A program made the position numbers and the translations under genes. The notes below the pieces were generated by a model that was not told the DNA's origin, made no database searches, and saw only the letters and a list, made by a program, of their open reading frames with translations. Positions 1 through 11,923 of a stretch of DNA of 64,000 nucleotides are shown in pieces (the stretch's first letter is position 1; each line of letters begins with the position of its first letter). Source of the stretch: Ambrosia x helenae (lineage: Eukaryota; Streptophyta; Magnoliopsida; Asterales; Asteraceae); assembly GCA_030844895.1 (NCBI GenBank), contig CM061229.1:122153682-122217681 (forward strand). The letters run 5' to 3'.

Positions 1-664
1 GCTTAATCAATACATATCTTCTTTCCTACGAAATGAAACCAATTGAGAAGGTAAGAATATTGAAACGATGATCACGTGGTTGTGAAGATCTAGGATTAAT
101 ATTACCTCGATTAGTATCATCCACATATTTAATATCCAATCACAAGGAGATGTACTATGAACCAATGCGCTTGTGACACCAATCACTCTTAGCAGTCGCT
201 TCAAGAAAGTGTTAATGTTTGGTTGTGAATAAATGTGTTCCACTTGTCAACTGTCGCTATTCTTCATTTTCTTTGAAAGCGTCATATACCAAAAACCCAT
301 GTTACTATGTTACAAAATCGATGGTTGGGCCGGTACCGGTTAAGGGTCTGGAACCGATTTTTTTTTAAATAAAAAAAATAGTAATTGATTCATTTATTAG
401 TAACTTACACCGGTAGGTAAAAAGTATTTATCATACTCAACTTTAATAAAAAGATAAAATCAAATTTTACTGGTTGTATTGTACTCCTTTAAGTTTAAAT
501 AAAGAGTCGGATGTTACTTTGTTTATGATTTCGTTGGTATCCAAGACTAATCAAGAACATTGATGTCATTGTTGAACCGAAAAATGCAAGTTAAAACCAT
601 AGATTATTAGATCCCACTGTTTTCTTGCATTACCGGGCAACTATTCTACTTTGTACAATCAACG
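1..664. other. Left edge, no assignable gene
   Basis: I recognise no gene here. On the minus strand an open stretch at about 7-243 has a plausible splice donor (ATCGAG followed by GTAATATT near position 115), so the tail of a truncated or captured exon is possible, but its predicted protein does not match a family I know. The rest is AT-rich non-coding sequence. Confidence 0.35.
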
Positions 665-672
665 CTACCAAG

Positions 673-1448
673 TAGGGCTGTTCACGAGCCGAGCCGATCC
701 GAGCGGAGCTTTGCTCGTGCTTGGCTCATTTACAAACCGAACCGAGCGGAGCGGCTCATTTACAATCGAGCCGAAAACCGAACGAGCATTCTTCGAGCGC
801 AAATTTTCCGAACAAGCGCCGAGCGAGAATCGAGCGAAGAATAATATGGACGATCATAAAATTGGGATGTTTCCTTCGATGTTTTCATTGTCGGGTGACA
901 AATAAGGTCGAAATGTCCGATGATAACACTAATATTGAGATCTCAGTGTCCAAGGATGAGGCTTAGATTGAGGCTGGTGAGGTGATGAGCATACGTCAGA
1001 GAAGAGTTGTTTCATTGTGACGTAGGTGTGATATCAAGCGACAATTAGCACTAATAACATAAAGAAGTCAAGACTGTCACCTCATGACTTATTGTTTTAC
1101 TATTAAATCTAGTGTTAATTTTTTTATTGAATTAAGTGGGCTGGTTATATTTTGTTTGCATATACTGAATCAAATCCAATAGAATCTTATATATAAAGCC
1201 ATAAATTCATCTATAAATTGTGTGTATATTTATTATTAAATAAATAAAAATTTATTCGAGCCGAACCGAGCCGAGCGTACCTTTGCTCGTGCTTGGCTCA
1301 TTTACAAACCGAACCGAGCCGATCGGCTCATATACAACCGAGCGGAAGATCGAGCGAGCATTTTTTGAGCATTTTTTGAGCATTTTTCGAGCATTTTCCA
1401 AACGAGCGACGAGCGATCCACGAGCGGCGAGCGATTTGAACAGCCCTA
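673..1448. mobile_element. hAT-type MITE, 776 bp, 8-bp TSD
   Basis: The element begins TAGGGCTGTTCA and ends with its inverted complement TGAACAGCCCTA. It is flanked by a perfect 8-bp target duplication CTACCAAG (665-672 and 1449-1456), as expected for the hAT superfamily. Both ends are rich in GAGC/CGAGC words, while the middle is AT-rich. No transposase frame is present, so it is non-autonomous. Small frames across the GC-rich arms are incidental. Confidence 0.88.
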
Positions 1449-1555
1449 CTACCAAGCATTACAGGAAAGTTGTGTTTCGATTTTCGAACCATGTGCCTTA
1501 TACAATTGTTGAATGTCATTTCACATTGGTTTACACATATATTGTGGTCGTGTAC

Positions 1556-2319
1556 TGTTGCTACAACAAATATGTGTCCGGAGAGGGTCTGAACGTTCCA
1601 AGGTCGTCAAGCTTCTGACCTCGTCTGCTGCTTAAAGGGTTAGACCAGCAGCATGGAAGAACTCGTCAGAAGGGGTAAAAGGGTTAAAGGGTTTCGGTTC
1701 ACCAAACGCAAGTCGTGGTGTCCCTCTACGTTGTAAACGTAGATGGGAGGTTCAAGAGTTTTGATATTTTAGTTGTTATGATTCTGATTTGGGATCAACC
1801 CAAAGTCAGAATGTTGCTATAATTGGTTAACTTAAGAAGAGATAAAGAATAAGAGTATGATGTTGAAGAAAGGAACACTTGATCCCAAGTTGCAACTAGG
1901 GACCAACCACGTAAGCCTGATGAAGGCTGAGACTTGCGAGTAACAGAGCGTGATTCCGCATGTAGTGGCTGTTGGAGCCGGCTTGGATGTGGAATCAGCA
2001 TGGTTGTAGATTGTTAAGAATGCATATCAGCAGCTCGAAGGCTTCAAGGCTTCAGCCTGCTGCTGCTGAAAGTCTTATTAGAGAGAATAACTCTAGAGAG
2101 AGTTTTAGAGAGAGAGAGAGAGAGTGTGTGTGTGAGAGAGGTCTTGTACTCAGACCAATCTGCCTTAGATGTGTGGTTTGCCCCTCTATTTATAGAGGGG
2201 GGATGGGTTAAACCCTAATGGGCTTCCTTGTTGGGCTTGGGCTTGACCCAATGTTATATTTAGTGATTTTGGCTTCTTGGGCTATTGGGCTTGGCCTAAT
2301 TGAGTACCCTACATCATCA
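1556..2319 (-). repeat. 3' LTR of the 9.2-kb element
   Basis: Element-strand 3' LTR, about 764 bp, starting TGATGATGTAGGG and ending GTAGCAACA on the minus strand. It contains a longer GA/GTGT microsatellite (about 2103-2140) than its partner, and a palindrome at about 2191-2210 carrying a TATAAATA on the minus strand. Confidence 0.9.
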
Positions 2320-2330
2320 GCCCCCCAGTC
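2320..2330 (-). other. Polypurine tract of the LARD-like element
   Basis: Directly next to the 3' LTR, the minus strand reads an ACTGGGGGGC-type purine run. This is the expected position and composition of the plus-strand primer used in reverse transcription. Confidence 0.7.
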
Positions 2331-4107
2331 TAGTTTAATGTATATATGCATGTACATTATACTAGACTCAAACTATTCATTATCTTTGCGCTTTCTTCCA
2401 ACCTTTGTTATTTGTAGATACCTTCGTGTAAGTGGGATAAATATCAACAAACGAACCTTAGCATAATGAGTTTTGGAATGTGTTAGGGTTTAAACCGATA
2501 AAATTTGAAACTTGTTTAAGTTGATGATCTTGAAAGCTTGTTAGGGGGTTTAAGCTGATGAGCTTGAAAGCTTATTGGCATTGAAGCTGATAAGCCCTTA
2601 GTTTGGTGGAAGCAGCGGATGAGCTTCAAAGCTTATAAGGATTTAAGCTGATAAGCTTTGCAGCTTGCTAAGCCCTTATTTGGATGGAAGCTATGGAGCT
2701 GGATATTTCTCCATTACTTGCTTCTTTCCTTGTTAGCTTGTATTAGCTTCAGCATATCGGCTATTGACCTTTTAAGTTTTCGCCTTTTGAGCTTAATTTT
2801 CTAAGCTTGTTGGTTGTATTGGCGAAATTATCTCGAGTTGTGTGATTAAAACCATCTATATCCCACATGTATGCTCCTTTGGACGATATTCCCATAATTT
2901 TGTAAAATATTTTTTGGAAATATCTTTGTTTTGGGCACAAGCCTTTAGAAGATGGTTCATTTATCAAATGACTATGGCAGTTTAAATGCTCGTAAGTATC
3001 AACAAAGTAGCTAAGTATCACTAAATGATTGTAGCTAGGTGCACTTACAGAGGTTTTTAGCAAGTCACGTTTTTGAACAAATGTTGGGAAGTTAATCCGA
3101 TATATAGTGGATTATTATATTGACCGAATGGTCGATTTCTGAGCAAGATAGCAAATGAGCTTCATATGACAGAAGGAAAGTTGCATGTGTATGAAGGAAG
3201 GCCTCTTGCACATGAAGGTGAAGCACATTGCCTTGAAGGCTGACTTGATATGACCTGACTTGATAAAAAGCTTGTACGCGTTCTAAACTTTGAAGGCTTT
3301 AAGCAAAGTTATTGTTTTTGTTGACTAAAGCCTATAGATTTCATCCTTTAAGCAAAGTGGCTTGGCTTGACAGCTGAAAAGCTCGTGGACTTCCTCCTTT
3401 AAGCTTATGGATGAAATCCAACACTAGCCTAATTTTTGTGCTATCAAGGTTTTGTGATAAATTCTTTCTTATGGTACAAGCGATGGAATCAAGTAGACGA
3501 AAGCAAACAAGGTTAAATAGCGAATTTCTTTGTTTACGAACGTTTTCTTTTTATTCTCATTCAGGAGCCTTGTTCATAATACGTTGAGTGTGTGACCTTG
3601 CTAGCGAGCTTCTTTGATGCGAAACTTGACGTATGACTTATGCTTGTAAGCTTCTTTTGTTTGGAGATTGATATGAGCTTCCTTCGCTCAAAGCTTGATA
3701 TATAGAGCATGTCTATAAGCTTCGTTCGTATGAAGTTGAGCTTCTTTTGTTGACATGACTAAGTGTCCAAATCTATTGATTTGTTTCCTTTTGCATTAGT
3801 TGCAACAATATTTCTTTGTGATAATGGACGATGTTCGACACAAGAACGTTTAGCACCATTTTGGTAAAGTATCAATCGTTGTGTTGTTTGGGAAACCTTG
3901 TAGGGTTCCATTTGGTGTTAGCCTTGTATGGCTAGAATATTAACATGTGGTTGTGGTATTATGAATCTTTCAAGCCGTTGGGCTTGGCATGTTATGATTG
4001 TCGATCATGGCCTTTTATGTTAGCTTTCATATATTTTGTTGTATGTATGGCCTTGTGAGATTGTTTCACTTTTGAATTGTACCTTGGTGTATTTTTGTGA
4101 TCGTGTT

Positions 4108-4196
4108 TGGGTGCTTGCATGTTTGGATGCTTGCATGTTTGCATGTTTGGATGCTTGCATGTTTGGATGTTTGGATGCTTGCATGTTTGGATGTTT
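4108..4196. repeat. GCATGTTTGGAT short tandem repeats
   Basis: Imperfect 8-12 bp units of the type TTGGATGCTTGCATG are repeated about eight times inside the retrotransposon interior. No function is apparent. Small frames on both strands here are repeat artefacts. Confidence 0.75.
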
Positions 4197-7100
4197 TGTC
4201 TTTGTATTTGTTGGGAAATGTTTTACCAGTAGCACCTTCAAAGGTTGAATGCTGTAGTCATTCATCCTTAAGGTAGTCTAGGCAAACATGTCACCATCTA
4301 TCCTATATACACTTACATAAGTGTTTTAATATGTTTTTGTAAGTTTGTTTTCTAAACTTAAGGAACGTTTGGTGTAGGTTGTTCAAGCCTGTCGATGAGA
4401 TTTATAAAAGTGTTTTTTGTTTATCTCATGGAGTTGGATTGATTTAGGAACTCACCCCTTATATAGGTCCGTTTATCCCTCGAACCTATTGAGCGAAATG
4501 GCCTGGGAGCTCATCCCCTTACATGGCCCTTGCCATGGAGTTTCTTGCTAGGTTCTCAACCTGATTATAGGATAGAAAGACAAATCTTGATGGAAAATGC
4601 TATGATTCATTCATTTTATGATAACTAAATGTTTACACAAAGAAGTGGTAGAAATCTCTTAGCCGTTTGTGGTTACGTTGAACCTTTTAAGGTGATTGTC
4701 ATCCCAATGTCTTGGGACTTTCTTTCCTTCTTGGTTGATTGAGTTTGTAGGAATCACCGTTGTGAGTTTCGAGCACAATGTGTCGTCCTTCCTATTTTGG
4801 ACCAAGCTTTCCAAGGTTTTGTTTTTGTAACATGTAAGCTGTCTTTTAGGAAGACACTCATGTGTTGTAGTAAAGTGCTTTGGCAAGGTGTTGGTGTTTT
4901 AACAAATCTACTTTGGTTGCTAAGTAGCTTGCCTTGTTATTTTGCTAACAGCTTCAACGCCTTAGCATTGCGGTTTGATTCGTCCTTAATCTTCTTTTAT
5001 GTATAGCAGGATGCTTCAATGTTTCTACGTTTCTAGTTTTATGCTTCGATGGGGCTTGATCCTTTTTACTACGGCTATTTGTAGCCTTGCTTCTCAGGTT
5101 GGTTTGGGTTAGCTTGTCTTGACTTTGTAGTCTTTGTAGTTGCTAAATCTCCAGAGATGGTTGAAGGCTTAGAAGCTTCAAAATTTGTATTCATGTTTAG
5201 CTTAGGTAACATTCTTTTGACGGAGATTTTTTGGGCAAGCGTTTGCGCTTAGTGTGAGTGAGAAGCATTGATGTTTTAGCAAGAGCTTCGACGATTGAGC
5301 AAGTTGCTTTGGATAATCTTTGTTGGTATATTTTTTGTTCATGCTAGAGCCTTAGTAGAAGACAAGTGTTATTATAGGTGGTTCACCTAGTTGGGAGCTC
5401 TTAGAATAGGACTTGTTTGTTACAAGGACACTTTCACTTATAGCTAGTTTGATAGCTTCTTCCTTTAGTTAAGTCATTCTTTTGCTTTTTAAATTGCGAG
5501 AAGTGGTGTTCGTACTGGAGGCGGACGTATGCCTTGTTCTAACCGTGGTTTTTGTTCAAGGATTGATAAGTTGTTGCATATTAGCAAGATGCTTGTATCC
5601 GTTTCAGCTTTAGAGCAGAAGTCATGACATGTATAGCTTATTTGTCCTCCTATGCTTATTGTATAGCCTTCAAGCTTGTAAGCCTTAGTTTTCGTATCTG
5701 AAACTTCTAAATTTCGGAGCTTCAGTTGTTGCATTTGAAGCTTGTAAGCTTTTAAGCATGTGGTAGTTGAAGCGTTTAAGCTTTTGAGCTTCTTTTAATG
5801 TCTTTTCGAAGCTTTTAAGCTTTTAAGCTTGTTTTGTTTATTTTGAAGCTTCTGAACTATTTTGAAACTTCTAAGTATTTGAAGCTTTTAATGACATGTT
5901 CGGAGGAGTTTATGTAAAAATCATGTCAAGTCTACCAATGTTATCATGAACATGTGATGTATTTTGACTTTTGTCATCCTTGAGGTATAAAACTTGTGTT
6001 GGTAACGAGTTTGACTTGTTGTCGAGCTTTTGTAGTCAAAAGAGGTGATACGTTGTGAAGCTTATAATCTTCCTGGCTTCCGGGGTGATAACCTTTGAAG
6101 TCCATAACCTTCTAAGCATTGGAGGTTATGGCTTATGAGGACTTGTGAGCCTCAAACCTTCTAAGCATTGGAGGTCATCGCTTATGGAGACGAGTGACGT
6201 TTAAACCTTCTAAGCTTCTAAGGTCATGGCTTATGGAGACCAGTGAGGTTTAAACCTTCCAAGCTTCCGAGGTTACAGTTTGTGAGGACCTATAGCCTTT
6301 TGGATGAACAATTCTAACTTTGTTCACTAATTGAAGAAAGTGGTTACCTTTGTTGACTCATTGTAGCTAAAGCGGTGTTAAAGGAGGATGTATGGGAGGT
6401 ATTGATTTGTGTACACAATGATCTCTTCTTTCATTCCTTTGAAGTGGCCTTGTTGGCATGGGGATGCTTTTTCTTCCTTGAGTTGTTTATCTTTTCAAGG
6501 GGAGAAAAGCATATGCTTTAGGTGGCATGCGTGTCCCATTGAGACGTTAGGTTGTTTGAACACAAGGTTAGTTTTGATAAGAGGTTCGCCTTTCCTTGAA
6601 TAATGTTGACCCAATATAGTAAACCTTTAAGCTTCTTAACTTCTGCGAAAGAAAAGTAGCTAGGTTGTTGTTTTGAGTTATCGTGTTTCTTTGCTATGGT
6701 AAGATGCTTGAAGGCATCTCAGCGTTTGAGTAAATAAGTTGACGTGTGTAACTGTTTTGCTTCTTTGATTCTTGACTTCTTTTAAATGTGGGTTTGTCCA
6801 CACGAGCCACCATCCCCCCAGTCAGAAGTGGTCATGACGTGGTGATGAGTGATTCTGACTGATATCAAAGTGTTGTTATACATCTTACCTCTTTATTCCT
6901 TTTTCGAAGATATGTTGCTATATAGGTTGCTGTTGGGGGAAGCCTTTTGCCCTGTTATCCTTTAACCCTCTGAGCTGATATGCTTATTTGCTTCGGGGGT
7001 TACTTGCTTTATTTAAGCATGTCAACTTATTCATATCAGCCCTTGGTAAAAGGTGTTCATGGCTAGAGGCGCGTTTTACTGGTTTATTTGATTCTTTTGC

Positions 7101-7869
7101 TTGCGAGATATAACTTCTTGGTTGAAGTTGTTGTTATTTCGGATCTATAGGTCGTTCACGTAATAGAAGCTTGTTTGAAGGCTTGCGATGTTGGCGATTT
7201 AAAGATCCATAGGTTGATGTGTTGAACCATATGTTTATTTTGACATTTCCTTATGTCAGCCTTAAAATAATGTTACAATGTTTGCATGTATTTGTGGCTA
7301 TTGGTTAGGAAATGTGTTTGCTTTGTTGACTTGGTCGTTAGTTTAAATGGTTCATGTGTAGCTTTTGAAGCTGTTTAGAAGTTGAAGCTGGTAATAGCGA
7401 AACTTTACGAATGATTAATTTGAACGTTGTGAAGCTAAATTGTTGTGAAGCTTCAACGCACAGTGGTCTGAAAACCTATAGGGCTTTAATGACTCCCGTA
7501 GCCTTTAAGGTTGTAAAGCTTTTATGAGTAGCGACCTTTTAAGGTTGTAAAGTTTCGAGAATTAGTGGCCATAACTAATACAAAACTTTCATGAAAATAG
7601 CCTAAAAAGGTTAAACGCTTCATTGTATACTTAGCCAAAAGGCTATGAAGCTTTGATGAATGGTAGCTTAACGTCTTTAAAGGAAGGCTGTAAGGTATTA
7701 GAAACCTTTAATAGACAATGGTTTAAATGGCTTTAAAGCTTGAATAGCCTAAAAGGTTATAAGGCTTTAGGGAATAGTAGCTTGGAAGGTTTTAAAGCTT
7801 CCATGGTTAGTAGCCAAAATGACTTTAAAGCTTGAGTGAGCAATAGCCTGGAAGGCTTTAGAGAACAGT

Positions 7870-8295
7870 AGCCTGAAGGCTTCGATGAGCAATAACCTGA
7901 AAGGATTTAAGGCTTCGATGGTCACTAGCCTGAAAGGATTTAAGGCTTCGATGGTCACTAGCCTGAAAGGATTTAAGGCTTCGATGGTCACTAGCCTGAA
8001 AGGATTTAAGGCTTCGATGAGTAGTAATCTAAAAGGCTTGAAGGCTTTGATGAGTAGTAACCTACAAGGCTTGAAGGCTTTGATGAGTAGTAACCTACAA
8101 GGTTTGAAGGCTTTGATGAGTAGTAACCTACAAGGCTTGAAGGCTTTGATGGTCAGTAGCCTAAAAGGCTTAAAGGCTTTGATGATCAGTAGCCTAAAAG
8201 GCTTGAAAGCTTTGATGAGTAGTAGCTTAAAAGGCTTGAAGGCTTTGATGGTCAGTAGCCTAAAAGGTTTAAAGGCTTGGATGGTCAGTAGCCTA
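7870..8295. repeat. 33-bp tandem repeat array, about 13 copies
   Basis: Units such as GGTCACTAGCCTGAAAGGAT... recur every 33 bases and drift gradually along the array (GGTCACTAG to GAGTAGTAA to GGTCAGTAG variants). Because 33 is a multiple of three, the array stays open on both strands (7885-8307 plus, 7767-8330 minus). These frames should not be annotated as genes. Confidence 0.88.
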
Positions 8296-8679
8296 AAAAT
8301 TATGTGAAATTTTGACGAATAATAGCCCAAAAGGCTTTAAAGCTTCGTAGAACAGTAGCTTAAAAGGTTGTGGAGATTTGGTGACCAGTAGCCTTGAAGG
8401 TTAGAAAACTTCGTTAGACATTGTGTTAAACGTCTATAAAGCTTCAAGGAGCAATGTATGGTATGCATAATCTGGAAACGTTAAAAAGTTTTGATGTATA
8501 GTAGATCTATGCACCTGCAAAGCTGATCAGTAGCTTGAAAGCTTAAAAGGTTGTAGTAGGTCAGTAAGCTATAAAGCTGTTGCGAACAGTGAAGTATAGA
8601 GTTGTAGTGAATAATAGCTTAAAAGATGAAAAGCTTCTGTGTACAGTAGACCTATAAATCTACTCTGAAAAGCTGAAAG

Positions 8680-8965
8680 ATGCTCTGTGCACAGTAGGGT
8701 TGAAAGGTTCAGACGTTTATCCGCTGGGTAAAAGCAAGATGCTCTGTGCACAGTAAGGTTAAAGGGTTCAGACGTTTATCCGCTGGGTAAAAGCAAGATG
8801 CTCTGTGCATAGTAAGGTTAAAGGGTTCAGACGTTTATCGGCTGGGTAAAAGCAAGATGCTCTGTGCACAGTAAGGTTAAAGGGTTCAGACGTTTATCCG
8901 CTGGGTAAAAGCAAGATGCTCTGTGCACAGTAAGGTTAAAGGGTTCCATGCTTTTGTCCATTGGA
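8680..8965. repeat. 59-60 bp tandem repeats, five copies
   Basis: The word TGCTCTGTGC starts at 8680, 8740, 8798, 8858 and 8917, so units of 58-60 bp are repeated about five times. Each unit includes a GACGTTTATCCGCTGGGTAA segment. The array lies in the 5'-proximal interior of the minus-strand element and has no coding sense. Confidence 0.88.
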
Positions 8966-9963
8966 TAAAAACATGTATTTTTGTCTTTTTGTGTAAATGT
9001 ATTTTTCCAAGATGAGTGACTTAGTATGAAGTCTCTAGGAAACTTAAAGAGCATTGGTCAGAGTGTATGCATTTATTTATAAATAATGGGTAGTAATTTT
9101 ACTCTTTATTTATCTATAAATATTTGTACTTTATGCATACATGTGTGAATATACACGGAAAATATTTCTTTGTTGTCAAGAATCTTTGACTTTCAAAAAG
9201 TGGTAAAAATTATCGAAGATAAATGACAGACATATGTCGATTAATCGATCGATCATGATTTTCCTTTTTTATTTGCCAAAATATGTTCATGATTTAGAAA
9301 GATGGTTGTAATATGATTTTTCTTTGACATTATTAAGTTTGGATTTATGGGATAACCCTTACGAGCTCCAAACTAATTTGGTCAAACTTAAAGTGACCGA
9401 TGCAATATAGAAGCATACGTATGACACAGTAGTCCTTTGTTAAATTTTTATGTATTGTATGACTTTTATTTATAAAGTAGTCATTTGAAACATAAAATTA
9501 TGCACAGATCTAGAGAACAATGCTTATTTTATGAAAGAAAATATTAGCTTTTACCTTTTCTGACATACTTTATGGAAAAAATACTAATGCTCAGAAAAAG
9601 TTGATTTGGACTATTATCAAAAGTTGTATAATTTTGACATGTTCAGATACTTTACTTTGACATAAAGTGAAAACACTTTAAAATATATATATATATATAT
9701 ATATATAATATTTTTTTATATATATAATAAAAAAGTTTAAGTACACATATGTTGGGGGATGTAACATAGAGCTTGTGTACTTTAGTTCTAGAATTCAAAT
9801 TTGTTTATTGGTATATGAATCATATTTTGAAAACAGATCCGGTGAATGCAAATATGTGGGAGGTGTAGAAATGACATTCTTGAAAGCGTTCCCTCCAAAC
9901 GTAAAAAAAATAGAAAATAGATCGACGGAGCCGAACTACAAAGAGTTTCTATTCTAAGTAGCA

Positions 9964-9986
9964 CGGCCCCACGGTGGGCGCCAACT
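9964..9986 (-). other. Primer-binding site of the LARD-like element
   Basis: On the minus strand, the sequence right after the end of the 5' LTR is AGTTGGCGCCCACCGTGGGG. The GGCGCC start is typical of plant Gypsy-type PBS sequences. Its position two to three bases from the LTR fixes the element's orientation. Confidence 0.75.
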
Positions 9987-10742
9987 TGTTGCTACAACAA
10001 ATATGTGTCCGGAGAGGGTCTGAACGTTCCAAGGTCGTCAAGCTTCTGACCTCGTCTGCTGCTTAAAGGGTTAGACCAGCAGCATGGAAGAACTCGTCAG
10101 AAGGGGTAAAAGGGTTAAAGGGTTTCGGTTCACCAAACGCAAGTCGTGGTGTCCTTCTACGTTGTAAACGTAGATGGGAGGTTCAAGAGTTTTGATATTT
10201 TAGTTGTTATGATTCTGATTTGGGATCAACCCAAAGTCAGAATGTTGCTATAATTGGTTAACTTAAGAAGAGATAAAGAATAAGAGTATGATGTTGAAGA
10301 AAGGAACTCTTGATCCCAAGTTGCAACTAGGGACCAACCACGTAAGCCTGATGAAGGCTGAGACTTGCGAGTAACAGAGCGTGATTCCGCATGTAGTGGC
10401 TGTTGGAGCCGGCTTGGATGTGGAATCAGCATGGTTGTAGATTGTTAAGAATGCATATCAGCAGCTCGAAGGCTTCAAGGCTTCAGCCTGCTGCTGCTGA
10501 AAGTCTTATTAGAGAGAATAACTCTAGAGAGAGTTTTAGAGAGAGATAGAGAGAGAGAGAGAGGTCTTGTACTCAGACCAATCTGCCTTAGATGTGTGGT
10601 TTGCCCCTCTATAAATAGAGGGGGGATGGGTTAAACCCTAATGGGCTTCCTTGTTGGGCTTGGGCTTGACCCAATGTTATATTTAGTGATTTTGGCTTCT
10701 TAGGCTATTGGGCTTGGCCCAATTGAGTACCCTACATCATCA
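9987..10742 (-). repeat. 5' LTR of the 9.2-kb element
   Basis: About 756 bp and nearly identical to 1556-2319. It carries the putative promoter palindrome at about 10605-10624, whose 2-base loop is AA here on the plus strand but TT in the other LTR. Confidence 0.9.
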
Positions 10743-10747
10743 TGTAC

Positions 10748-11920
10748 AACTTCACGATTTTTGTTCAAGGGAGCTCTTCTTGTTTTTTGACACGAACTTT
10801 CAGCCTCATCGACACAAACTAAGGGTGCAACTACTACGATTGTTGTGAGAATAATGTTTCGGTATCCCTTGATGATAATGAAAAATTCATCTTTTGATGA
10901 TAATGAAAAATCCATAATTTTCGACAGTTATTCAATTACATCAGTGGAAAACCCTCAGCATAAAACTCTATTAGTAGTAATTTCATTTTTTTTTCTTAAG
11001 TAAATCTAAAAAAGCTAAAATATAGTGAGATGTAATTATGGATGTGTTGATCATCTATTTCTTTAGAAGCAAGTGGCTGTAAGATTTGGGGTAAATAGAA
11101 CTTGATTGATATTTTTTTACATCAATTCTTTCTTGAACATTATGTGTTGCTGTTTGGTATCATGTGTTGGTTTTCAATGGTGACATATAAAGAAAAGGAT
11201 ATTTGTTGACACTGAAATTGTACCCATAAGGAAAGCCTTTTGTCAATTCAAAATCTTGTCTATTCTTTTCATACATAAATATTAGCCACTTGCATAATAA
11301 TAATTTAAAATTGACATGTTACTTCTACAATCCATGTTCAAAAACTACCCATCATACACTGACCTTCTCTTTTGGATGTTAATTTCAAGTAGGTTGTTAT
11401 ACCCTGGCACTATTTGTATAATATGTATGTTGGATTTATTTATTAACATCCATAGCTATACACACAATCAGATAACCAGTGTTGATGAGTAACTGTTCTT
11501 TGAATTATAGCTCTACACAACTTGTAGGCCTATTGGGCTAATTACCTTACTGGAGCATATGGGTCGACATGGGTCGGTATAGTGGGCCGCTAACTCAAGT
11601 TATGGATTAAGTGTATTAAGTTAATTAGGCTGTTGGGTATGGAACGGAAGGACACCCCTCCACAAGTCCACATAGGTAAATATCAAGAATGGAGACACCC
11701 TAAGAGGGAGGTGTGCTCTGTTTAAGACAACCCAGAAGAAGCCTCCTGGTTGGTCCTCTATATAAAAAATCATTTAACTTGGTCCGTCCCTCCCGTCCCA
11801 TATAGAACGTTTGAGACGAGTGTAGCGTGTTCGAGACAGCCCAAGACATCCCTAGGATGTCCCCCACACTCTCCAGCCTTAGTTAACCAGGGATAAATCA
11901 AATAAACTATAGTTTATCTA
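10748..11920. other. Intergenic, nothing recognised
   Basis: AT-rich sequence with no supported gene, RNA or clear element boundary. Its first bases continue the target interrupted by the LTR element. Confidence 0.5.
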
Positions 11921-11923
11921 TAA

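Larger units (their letters stand above)
1556..10742 (-). mobile_element. Non-coding LTR retrotransposon (LARD-like), 9.2 kb
   Basis: Two near-identical TG...CA direct repeats (1556-2319 and 9987-10742) are flanked by the 5-bp duplication TGTAC (1551-1555 and 10743-10747). A primer-binding-type sequence next to the right LTR and a G-run next to the left LTR show that the element reads on the minus strand. The 7.7-kb interior has no gag, protease, integrase or reverse transcriptase frame. It is made of AAGCTT/GGCTT-rich, partly tandemly repeated sequence. This fits a large retrotransposon derivative mobilised in trans by an unseen autonomous partner, probably Gypsy by its PBS; the lineage is inference. 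The LTRs differ by only a handful of substitutions plus a GA-repeat length change, so insertion was recent. Confidence 0.9.

Noticed and set aside
7767..8330. 187-residue minus-strand and 140-residue plus-strand repeat proteins
   Set aside because: Generated by a 33-bp tandem repeat inside a non-coding retroelement; open on both strands.
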